A DNA stretch of 6,067 bases. Source: Candidatus Woesearchaeota archaeon. GTDB taxonomy: Archaea; Nanobdellota; Nanobdellia; Woesearchaeales; JACQSR01. Of this stretch, positions 1 through 6,044 are shown in pieces; position 1 is the first letter of the stretch, and each line of letters opens with the position of its first letter. Made by a program: the position numbers and the translations under genes. Location: contig JAHFLI010000077.1 of the NCBI GenBank assembly GCA_023255615.1, forward strand, positions 1-6,067. The letters run 5' to 3'. A model generated the notes under the pieces. The model ran no database searches, was not told where the DNA came from, and saw nothing but the letters and a program-made list of their open reading frames with translations.

Positions 1-1
1 A

Positions 2-1096
2 AAAGTGCAGAAAGATTTCGGAATAATCTTTTCTGAGTGTGTGTGCTCTGCTGCAGGGGTTTTTACTACCAACACCGTCAAAGGGGCTCCCCTCTTTATT
101 ACCCAAGATCATTTGAAGGATGGAAGAGCTCAAGCTATTGTGGTGAATAGCGGAAACGCCAATGTTGGAACGGGTGAAAAAGGAAAGGAAGATGCAAAAA
201 AGATTGTTACATTAGTTGCCCAAGAGTTAGAAATTAATGAAAAGAATGTTCTTGTGGCCTCAACCGGCATTATTGGAAAGATGCTTCCCATGGAAAAATT
301 TGAGAAAGGAATTCTAGGAATAAAACGTGAGCTTTCAACTTCAGATAATTTTGCTGAAGCCATTCTTACCACAGATAAAATTAAAAAAGAAATGACTGTT
401 CATGGAAAAAACTTTACAATTTCTGGAGTTGCAAAAGGGTCTGGAATGATTCATCCGAATATGGCAACGATGCTCGCTTTTTTGGTAACAGATGCTCGAG
501 TTTCTTCAACGGAATTAAAAAAAATGCTTAAGAAATCTGTTGATCAATCATTTAATATGGTTTCTGTTGACATGGACACCTCTACTTCAGATATGGTGCT
601 CATTCTTGCAAATGGTTCGGCAGGAAAAGTTGATAACGCAGAGTTTCAGGACGCGTTGACGATCGTATGTATTGAACTCGCAAAACTTATCGCGCAGGAT
701 GGAGAAGGGGCAACAAAACTAATCGTTGTTGAAACAATAGCGGCAAAATCGGAAGAAGATGCAAAAAAGATATCAAAAAATATTATTTGTTCCCCTTTAG
801 TAAAATGTGCTCTCTTTGGAAGCGACCCGAATTGGGGCCGAATTCTGTGTGCCATTGGAAATAGTGGCGCTTTTTTTGTTGAAAATAAACTGAAGATTTC
901 GATAAATGGAAACCCCATTGTTGAACACGGAGTAGAAGTGAGGAACTTTAATAGTTATACGACATCGAAGTCAATAGAAAAAAAAACGATAACAACTATC
1001 CTTATTGATCTCGGATTAGGTAAGGCTCATGCAACGGCGTATGGGTGCGATATGAGTTATGATTACATCAAGATAAATGCGCAATATTCAACCTAA
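2..1096 (+). CDS. argJ: ArgJ, glutamate N-acetyltransferase / ornithine acetyltransferase (5'-partial)
   Basis: Transfers acetyl from N-acetylornithine to glutamate (the cyclic route); some family members also use acetyl-CoA. The sequence shows the family hallmarks in order: SAAGVFTTN near the left edge, NSGNAN, ASTGIIG (oxyanion-hole Thr-Gly, codons 263-268), the self-cleavage segment KGSGMIHPNMATML, then DPNWGRI and a C-terminus ending in YDYIKINAQYST. ArgJ proteins cut themselves before the Thr of the MATML motif; that Thr (codon 467-469) becomes the N-terminal nucleophile of the beta chain. The frame is open to the left edge and about 20-25 residues expected before the first motif are absent, so the GTG at position 5 is probably internal and the true start lies outside the window. 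About 363 residues are visible, against roughly 390-410 for the family. It is the first visible gene of the arg operon. The sequence does not tell monofunctional from bifunctional enzyme. Confidence 0.96.
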   Translation, partial: KVQKDFGIIFSECVCSAAGVFTTNTVKGAPLFITQDHLKDGRAQAIVVNSGNANVGTGEKGKEDAKKIVTLVAQELEINEKNVLVASTGIIGKMLPMEKFEKGILGIKRELSTSDNFAEAILTTDKIKKEMTVHGKNFTISGVAKGSGMIHPNMATMLAFLVTDARVSSTELKKMLKKSVDQSFNMVSVDMDTSTSDMVLILANGSAGKVDNAEFQDALTIVCIELAKLIAQDGEGATKLIVVETIAAKSEEDAKKISKNIICSPLVKCALFGSDPNWGRILCAIGNSGAFFVENKLKISINGNPIVEHGVEVRNFNSYTTSKSIEKKTITTILIDLGLGKAHATAYGCDMSYDYIKINAQYST

Positions 1097-1924
1097 ATGA
1101 ACAAATCACAAAGAAAAGTGGACATGCTTGTTGAGGCATTGCAATATGTCAAAAAATTTGCAGGAAAGATTATTGTTATCAAGTTTGGTGGCAATGCGAT
1201 GATTGAAAAAGAGTCAAAAGACTCTATTTTTACAGATATTGCCATTCTAAAAATGATTGGATTAAATGTTATTCTTGTGCATGGCGGGGGTCCAGAAGTT
1301 GATAAAGAGATGATTGCAGCGAACATTCCAAAAAAAGTTATTCATGGACTTCGAGTAACGGATAAAAAAACACTTGATATTGTTGATCGTGTGTTCAAAA
1401 CAATTAATCATGAATGCATCTCAGCTCTCAAAAAACAAGGGATCAGTGCACAAGATTGCACACGGGGATTAATTTCCACCATCATACGAGATAAACGCTT
1501 GGGCTACGTCGGAGAAATTGAGCACATCCAGAGTTCTCTTCTGATTAAAGCTCTTAAAAAAGGATATGTTCCGGTTGTTTCCTCTCTGGGGATGACAGTG
1601 GATGGTCAATTAACAAACATTAATGCAGATACTACTGCAACAAAAATTGCTCAATCGGTCCACGCAGAGAAATTAACAATCATCACGAATGTGAAAGGGG
1701 TTCGCATTGAGGGAAAGTTTTTATCACATTTAGGTTCAACAGATGCAACGAAATATATTGCAAGTGGAGAAATTACGTCAGGCATGATTCCGAAAGTACT
1801 TTCATGTGTCGATGCAGTTAAACATGATGTAAAAAAGGCGCACCTTATCAATGGAGAGATTCGTCGTGCATTGTTGTTGGAGTTATTTACTGAAAAGGGA
1901 ATTGGAACGGAGATCGTACCATGA
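1097..1924 (+). CDS. argB: ArgB, acetylglutamate kinase
   Basis: Phosphorylates N-acetylglutamate with ATP to N-acetylglutamyl 5-phosphate, the usual controlled step of arginine synthesis. It is an amino-acid-kinase fold of 275 residues, normal for the family. Visible motifs are VIKFGGNAM with the catalytic Lys at residue 29, HGGGP at 62-66 (acetylglutamate/phosphate loop), NINADTTA with Asp178, and SGMIPK with Lys233. A helix-like stretch of about 24 residues precedes the first strand, as in arginine-inhibited hexameric enzymes (Thermotoga, Pseudomonas type) and unlike the short E. coli enzyme; feedback inhibition by arginine is therefore inferred. The ATG follows the argJ stop with no gap and no Shine-Dalgarno, which points to translation by reinitiation. 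The next ATG (residue 10) would cut into the helix. A LysW-dependent LysZ is less likely because argJ lies directly upstream. Confidence 0.97.
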   Translation: MNKSQRKVDMLVEALQYVKKFAGKIIVIKFGGNAMIEKESKDSIFTDIAILKMIGLNVILVHGGGPEVDKEMIAANIPKKVIHGLRVTDKKTLDIVDRVFKTINHECISALKKQGISAQDCTRGLISTIIRDKRLGYVGEIEHIQSSLLIKALKKGYVPVVSSLGMTVDGQLTNINADTTATKIAQSVHAEKLTIITNVKGVRIEGKFLSHLGSTDATKYIASGEITSGMIPKVLSCVDAVKHDVKKAHLINGEIRRALLLELFTEKGIGTEIVP

Positions 1925-3075
1925 AGACATCAGAAGTTATTGAAAAAGAAAAAAAATATTTGATGAGTACCTATTCACGACCCCCCTTTGTTCTCGATTA
2001 TGGAAAGGGATGTTATGTATGGGATAAGGAGGGAAAGAAATATCTTGATCTCATAGGTGGTATAGGCAGCTGCTTAATCGGACATGGTAATAAAGGTTTA
2101 GCAACCGTCATTCAGAAACAATCTCAAAAGATGATTACGCCAACAAACTTGTATTATTCTGAGCCTCAAGTTTTCCTTGCAGAGAAACTGGTCAAGATTT
2201 CTGGGCTGGGTCATGTTTTTTTCTCAAATTCCGGAACTGAAGCGAATGAATGCGCTATTAAACTTGCGCGAAAGGCCACGAAAAGATCAAACATCATTAC
2301 CGTTCGCTTTGGATTTCATGGTCGAACGTTTGGCAGTCTCGCAGGTACATGGGATGAAAAATACAAAAAAGATTTTGGACCTCATGTTCCTGGATTTACC
2401 ATTGTTCCTGAAAACGATTTAGTTGCAGTTGAGAATTCCATAACTGATCAAACAGCGGCAGTATTAATTGAACCGATTCAGGGGGAAGCCGGAGTAAAAT
2501 TCTTTGACAAACAATATCTTCACAGCCTACGAGATTTATGCACCAAGAAAGGAATTCTTCTCATCCTTGATGAAGTACAGAGCGGAAATGGTAGAACAGG
2601 AACATTTTTTGCATATCAGCAATATGGAATTTTGCCCGATATTGTAACTGTTGCAAAAGGATTAGCAAATGGTATCCCCATAGGCGCGACAATTGCAAAA
2701 AAGGAATTAAACTTTTCCCAGGGATTACATGGTTCGACGTTTGGCGGTAATCCACTCGCATGCAGCGCCGCTTTGTACGTTATGAATATGGTTGAAAAGA
2801 AAAATTTAATGAAAAATGCCTCAATAATGGGAAACTATTTCGTTGCTCAACTCAGAAATATTCGATCTCCTTTCATCACAGAAATCCGTGGAATGGGATT
2901 GATGATTGGTGTTGAGCTCACGAAAGAAGGAAAGGAAATTGTTCAGCAATGTGCTGATCAAGGACTTTTAATTAATTGTGCCCATAAACAAACTCTGCGC
3001 TTTCTACCTTCGCTCATCATTACAAAGAAAGAGATCAACAAAGCAATTGCTATTCTTCGAAAGGTGCTCGTATGA
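1921..3075 (+). CDS. argD: ArgD, acetylornithine aminotransferase (PLP-dependent, class III)
   Basis: Converts N-acetylglutamate 5-semialdehyde and glutamate to N-acetylornithine and 2-oxoglutarate. It is a fold-type I PLP enzyme of 384 residues, a typical ArgD length. Visible motifs are SNSGTEANECAIKLARK (101-117; the Ser-Gly-Thr binds cofactor phosphate), GFHGRTFG, EPIQGEAG, LDEVQSGNGRTG with Asp217 facing the pyridine nitrogen, VAKGLANG with Schiff-base Lys246, and STFGGNPLAC. The ATG overlaps the argB stop as ATGA, and a GGAG at 1909-1912 lies 8 nt upstream as a plausible Shine-Dalgarno. Class III aminotransferases are hard to separate by sequence (ArgD, succinylornithine, LysJ, ornithine or 4-aminobutyrate enzymes). 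Placement between argB and argC makes the acetylornithine role the best call. A second role in lysine synthesis cannot be excluded. Confidence 0.95.
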   Translation: MKTSEVIEKEKKYLMSTYSRPPFVLDYGKGCYVWDKEGKKYLDLIGGIGSCLIGHGNKGLATVIQKQSQKMITPTNLYYSEPQVFLAEKLVKISGLGHVFFSNSGTEANECAIKLARKATKRSNIITVRFGFHGRTFGSLAGTWDEKYKKDFGPHVPGFTIVPENDLVAVENSITDQTAAVLIEPIQGEAGVKFFDKQYLHSLRDLCTKKGILLILDEVQSGNGRTGTFFAYQQYGILPDIVTVAKGLANGIPIGATIAKKELNFSQGLHGSTFGGNPLACSAALYVMNMVEKKNLMKNASIMGNYFVAQLRNIRSPFITEIRGMGLMIGVELTKEGKEIVQQCADQGLLINCAHKQTLRFLPSLIITKKEINKAIAILRKVLV

Positions 3076-4046
3076 TTACGGTCGGTGTTATTGGGGCAAG
3101 CGGATTTACGGGACATGAATTAGTAAAATTATTGACAACGCATAAAAAAGTCTCGCTTCAAGTCATTAACAGTCATACATTAAAAGGAAAAAAGATAAGC
3201 GAGATTTATCCCGATTTTTTAGGAGATGATCGATATACGGACTTTACTTTAGAAGAGATCAATGCAAAAAAACTCGATCTCCTTTTTTTAGCGCTTCCTC
3301 ATGGGTATTCGGCAGAAATTGCTTCTCGCCTGAATTCTTCTCTTAAAATTATTGATCTTGGAGCAGAGTTTAGATTTGCTGATATAAAAAAATATGAGGC
3401 TGTTTACCACGTAAAATCACCGATGAAAAAAAATTCTGCCATCTACGGTTTGCCTGAGTTAAACAAAAAGAAGATTTCTCACGCTGACATTGTTGCAAAT
3501 CCGGGTTGTTATGCGACCGCATGCCTCTTGTCAGTCTTACCTATTCAGAACTTTGCCAAGTACATTGTCTTCGATTGCAAGAGCGGATGGTCAGGAGCTG
3601 GAAAAGAAAGTGTCTATGCAAAGAATCCAGAATTATTGAAGGAAAATCTTATTCCTTACAATCTTACCCATCATCGACATAAATATGAAATTGAGCAGTT
3701 TATTTCACCGAAAATAAGTTTTACCCCTCACGTCATTAATACGTTTCGAGGATTATTGTGCACTGCGCATATTTTACTAAAGAAAAAAATAAAAAAAGAG
3801 CGACTAATGAAGATCTATGCTCAATTTTATAAAGACGCTCCGTTTGTAGAGATAAGCAAAGAAATTCCCGAGATAACAAACGTCCAAAAAACGAATATCT
3901 GCAAAATAGGTGGGTTTGAAATTGATGAAAACAATCAACTCGTTATGGTGAGCGTCATTGATAATCTCCTTAAAGGGGCGTCTGGGCAAGCAGTACAGAA
4001 TATGAACATCATGTTTGGGTTTAACGAAGATGAGGGATTACTATGA
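3072..4046 (+). CDS. argC: ArgC, N-acetyl-gamma-glutamyl-phosphate reductase
   Basis: Reduces N-acetylglutamyl 5-phosphate with NADPH to the semialdehyde used by ArgD. The 324-residue protein opens with a Rossmann dinucleotide motif, VGVIGASGFTG (residues 4-14). The active-site cysteine is Cys146 in VANPGCYAT. SGWSGAGKE follows, then a histidine-rich THHRHKYEIEQ segment (199-209) carrying the conserved His-Arg-His and Glu. FTPHVINTFRGLL matches the family PH...RG motif, and the dimerisation end DNLLKGASGQAVQNMNIMFGF closes the protein. All expected catalytic positions are present. The start overlaps the argD stop as ATGA, with AGGTG at 3062-3066 as a Shine-Dalgarno 5 nt before the ATG. LysY is a paralogous alternative, disfavoured by argJ in the same operon. 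Confidence 0.96.
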   Translation: MITVGVIGASGFTGHELVKLLTTHKKVSLQVINSHTLKGKKISEIYPDFLGDDRYTDFTLEEINAKKLDLLFLALPHGYSAEIASRLNSSLKIIDLGAEFRFADIKKYEAVYHVKSPMKKNSAIYGLPELNKKKISHADIVANPGCYATACLLSVLPIQNFAKYIVFDCKSGWSGAGKESVYAKNPELLKENLIPYNLTHHRHKYEIEQFISPKISFTPHVINTFRGLLCTAHILLKKKIKKERLMKIYAQFYKDAPFVEISKEIPEITNVQKTNICKIGGFEIDENNQLVMVSVIDNLLKGASGQAVQNMNIMFGFNEDEGLL

Positions 4047-5227
4047 AATTGTGGAAAAAAGGTGTTGATTCACATACACTTATTGAAAAATTTACTGTTG
4101 GCAATGATTATGTTCTTGATATGACTCTATTGCCCTACGATTGTATTGCTTCGCAAGCACATGCTCGGATGTTGTGCAAAATTGGAATATTGACGAAACA
4201 GGAAGAGAAAAAGATTAATCAGTGTTTAACGAAGATTTTGAAACTTTCTTCAGAGGATGCATTTGTTATTACACCTCAGGATGAAGATTGCCATACTGCT
4301 ATTGAGAATTTTTTAACGAAAGAGCTCGGTGAGACGGGGAAAAAGATTCACACCGCACGATCTCGGAACGATCAAGTGTTGACTGCGTTACGTCTATATG
4401 AAAAAGATGAATTGAAGAAAATTAAGATAATCATTCAAGAGTATAAAGGTACATTAAAAAAGATTATTTCCCCGTATGGAAAAATTCCAATTCCCGGCTA
4501 CACTCATATGCAAAAAGCGATGCCGTCTTCCATTACCATGTGGTTAGGAAGTTATATCGATTCCATTGAAGATACATTAATTCTTATTGATTCAGTTGAT
4601 ACGTTAATCGATCAATCTCCATTAGGCAGTGCAGCGGGTTTCGGAGTTCCTATTTTTTCTCTCGACAAAAAGATGACTGCCAAAGAGATGGGCTTCTCAA
4701 AAGTAATGGACAATCCAATGTACTGTCAATTAAGTCGTGGTAAATTTGAGGCAACTCTCATTCATATGATGACTCAGATTCTCTTCGATTTGAATAAGTT
4801 GTCAACTGATCTTATGTTATTTAGCATGAAGGAATTTGGATATGTTGAATTGCCAGAAGAATTTTGTACGGGAAGTTCTATTATGCCTCAGAAAAAGAAT
4901 CCTGATGTGTTGGAATTGGTTCGTGCGAAGTATTTTGTCATTTTAGGAGAAGAAATGAAAGTACAAAGCATCATTGGGAATTTAATGTCAGGATATAATC
5001 GAGATCTTCAATTGACTAAGGAGCCAATCATTGTTTCATTTGAAACAACGAAAGCGTGTTTAGAAGTGATGAGTTTAGTATTATCGAAGATCAAAATCAA
5101 TGAATCGCAGTGTAAAAAAGCAATGACGCCTGAATTATTCGCCACAGAAGAAGCATACAAACTCGTCAAGAAGGGAGTTCCTTTCCGAGAAGCGTATCGC
5201 ACTGTAGGAAAGAAGTATTCGAAATAA
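4043..5227 (+). CDS. argH: ArgH, argininosuccinate lyase (short C-terminus)
   Basis: Cleaves argininosuccinate to arginine and fumarate, the last step of the pathway; the family is a homotetramer of the fumarase/aspartase superfamily. Motifs in order are an LWKKG start with FTVGND (LW...F families normally open LWGGRF), DCHTAIE, HTARSRNDQV (103-112), GYTHMQKAMPSS with catalytic-region His155, SPLGSAAGFG, and the signature GSSIMPQKKNPD (277-288), whose serine pair holds the catalytic Ser. The N-terminal wording resembles, from memory, the Bacteroidota-type ArgH more than the E. coli type. At 394 residues it is shorter than the usual 440-470. It stops a few residues after REAYRTVGKKY, so the last helical tail is missing. 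The three catalytic signatures are intact, so activity is expected. The start overlaps the argC stop (ATGA), with GAGG at 4032-4035 as ribosome site. All nine arginine codons are CGN. Confidence 0.95.
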   Translation: MKLWKKGVDSHTLIEKFTVGNDYVLDMTLLPYDCIASQAHARMLCKIGILTKQEEKKINQCLTKILKLSSEDAFVITPQDEDCHTAIENFLTKELGETGKKIHTARSRNDQVLTALRLYEKDELKKIKIIIQEYKGTLKKIISPYGKIPIPGYTHMQKAMPSSITMWLGSYIDSIEDTLILIDSVDTLIDQSPLGSAAGFGVPIFSLDKKMTAKEMGFSKVMDNPMYCQLSRGKFEATLIHMMTQILFDLNKLSTDLMLFSMKEFGYVELPEEFCTGSSIMPQKKNPDVLELVRAKYFVILGEEMKVQSIIGNLMSGYNRDLQLTKEPIIVSFETTKACLEVMSLVLSKIKINESQCKKAMTPELFATEEAYKLVKKGVPFREAYRTVGKKYSK

Positions 5228-5236
5228 GTTTTATCC

Positions 5237-5254
5237 GGAAGGTTTTTAAATATA
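5237..5254 (+). promoter_or_regulatory. Archaeal TATA-box promoter for the downstream kinase-like gene
   Basis: The 45-nt gap after argH holds a purine block GGAAGG (5237-5242), suitable as a BRE, directly followed by TTTTTAAATATA (5243-5254). The box centre is about 24 nt before the ATG at 5273. Archaeal transcription starts about 25 nt downstream of the box centre, so the transcript would begin at or next to the start codon and be leaderless. No Shine-Dalgarno precedes that ATG, which fits. The T-rich tract may also help end the argH transcript, but no clear terminator is visible. Confidence 0.65.
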
Positions 5255-5272
5255 CTCTATTTTCGTTCTTGT

Positions 5273-5917
5273 ATGGTAGTTACAATTTATGATCCTCTTC
5301 CCGACCCCATTAATCTCGAAAGAGTCCTATCAGATGGAAGATTTCGACAGGTTTGGACATCTAATGAATGCGTAGTTAAAGAACTTAAACCAAAGACTAC
5401 AAAACACATAGGATCTCTCTCATTTTATATTCCGACTTCTCTGTATACTCGGATTGCATATGGCATTAGAGATTTTAATGAATATGAAAGAGCTTGTTAT
5501 GAAAGAATTTCTGCCGGAATGCCTGATGACATGAGAGGGTCTTTTTCCGTAATTCATGAAGTTAGACGAATAAGGAATCAAAGCTTCTCCATCGGAGAGT
5601 TGGTTGTCGATTATAATGGACATATTTCTAAAACATTACGGCAACATGGTCCAGTTTCAGATGATTATTTTTGGACGAGGATGAGTAACATAGTTGAATA
5701 TATGGTTAGAAGGGGTATTCCACTTCTGGATATTGGTGCCCACAACATTATGGTAAAAGTATTCGATGATGGTCATAAAATACCCGTCTTCATAGATTAT
5801 AAAAAAATGGGACCTCAAACGTATCCAGCTCAATTCTGGCTTAGATTTCCAGGGCAGATCGAGCGTCGAATACGTAGAAGATTTGAAAAATTAAAAGGGG
5901 AATTCAAAGAAAGATAA
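5273..5917 (+). CDS. YrbL-like putative protein-kinase-fold protein
   Basis: This 214-residue protein resembles the YrbL family, small kinase-fold proteins first known from the PhoP regulon of enterobacteria; substrate and role are unknown. Kinase landmarks appear in the right order and spacing: a glycine/arginine-rich first turn DGRFRQVW (21-28), VVKELK with candidate ATP-binding Lys36, FNEYER with Glu70 or Glu72 as the helix-C glutamate, GELVVDYNGHISKTL after the hinge, LLDIGAHNIMV with Asp153 and Asn158 (the canonical Asp-x4-Asn spacing), and VFIDYKKMG with Asp175 as the metal-binding Asp. A basic end, QIERRIRRRFEKLK, matches the YrbL end from memory. There is no signal peptide or membrane segment, so it is probably cytoplasmic. 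No in-frame ATG, GTG or TTG lies between the argH stop and 5273, so this start is forced and agrees with the leaderless promoter. Fifteen of 22 Arg codons are AGA/AGG, unlike the arg genes. A link to arginine metabolism is not shown. Confidence 0.7.
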   Translation: MVVTIYDPLPDPINLERVLSDGRFRQVWTSNECVVKELKPKTTKHIGSLSFYIPTSLYTRIAYGIRDFNEYERACYERISAGMPDDMRGSFSVIHEVRRIRNQSFSIGELVVDYNGHISKTLRQHGPVSDDYFWTRMSNIVEYMVRRGIPLLDIGAHNIMVKVFDDGHKIPVFIDYKKMGPQTYPAQFWLRFPGQIERRIRRRFEKLKGEFKER

Positions 5918-5924
5918 TGGGCTG

Positions 5925-5944
5925 TGAAATCTATTGCAATTTCA
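5925..5944. repeat. Short inverted repeat between convergent genes
   Basis: TGAAAT (5925-5930) and ATTTCA (5939-5944) are perfect inverted arms around an 8-nt loop, in the 31-nt gap between the kinase-like gene and the 3' end of the tRNA. It could form a weak hairpin in either transcript and contribute to ending one or both. The stem is AT-rich and not followed by a long T tract, so a terminator role is only a suggestion. Confidence 0.3.
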
Positions 5945-5948
5945 TTTA

Positions 5949-6044
5949 CGGGCCAAGAGGGATTCGAACCCACGGCCTATCGCTTACTTTCGGAAAATAT
6001 TCCAATAAGAGGCGATTGCTCTAACCAGGCTGAGCTATTGGCCC
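5949..6044 (-). tRNA. tRNA-Lys (anticodon CUU), intron-containing
   Basis: On the minus strand the gene folds into a full cloverleaf of 75 nt after removal of a 21-nt intron. The acceptor stem GGGCCAA/TTGGCCC (6044-6038 with 5956-5950), D stem GCTC/GAGC and anticodon stem ATCGC/GCGAT are fully paired. The D loop has G18-G19 and the T loop is TTCGAAT. The anticodon loop, once spliced, reads CTCTTAA with anticodon CTT at 6009-6007, so it decodes AAG lysine. G73 (position 5949) is the usual archaeal lysine discriminator, and CCA is not encoded. The T stem GTGGG/CCCTC has one U-U mismatch (50/64). An intron directly after A37 is typical of archaeal tRNA genes and is strong evidence for the domain. 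The gene converges on the kinase-like gene. Confidence 0.96.
5985..6005 (-). other. tRNA intron (21 nt) with bulge-helix-bulge at 37/38
   Basis: The intron lies between A37 (6006) and A38 (5984). Numbered from its 5' end, bases 2-6 pair with 11-15 (one U-G, two G-C, two A-U) and close a UAUU tetraloop. Bases 16-19 (AAAG) face exon positions 32-35 (CUCU) as the four-pair central helix. The two 3-nt bulges are U36-A37/U1 and U20-A21/A38. This is the 3-4-3 geometry cut by archaeal splicing endonuclease, each cut falling between bulge bases 2 and 3. One central pair is a C34-A17 mismatch. Ends are inferred from the fold. Confidence 0.88.

Noticed and set aside
5..7. GTG at position 5 as the argJ start
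   Set aside because: It would begin the protein in the middle of the conserved N-terminal strand; ArgJ proteins have about 20-25 more residues here and the frame is open to the window edge.
130..372. Minus-strand open frame of 80 codons inside argJ
   Set aside because: It lies fully within a well-conserved gene on the other strand, and its sequence shows no recognisable motif; it is a shadow frame.
2177..2422. Second plus-strand frame of 81 codons inside argD
   Set aside because: It overlaps the conserved cofactor-binding region of ArgD in another frame and has no motif or ribosome site of its own.
1097..4046. LysW-dependent lysine/arginine set (LysZ, LysJ, LysY) instead of ArgB, ArgD, ArgC
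   Set aside because: argJ, specific to the acetylated route, heads the operon and no lysW or lysX-like gene is present; dual function cannot be ruled out but is not needed.
5228..5272. N-terminal extension of the kinase-like gene into the argH gap
   Set aside because: The frame is open back to the argH stop but contains no ATG, GTG or TTG, and the promoter elements occupy it.
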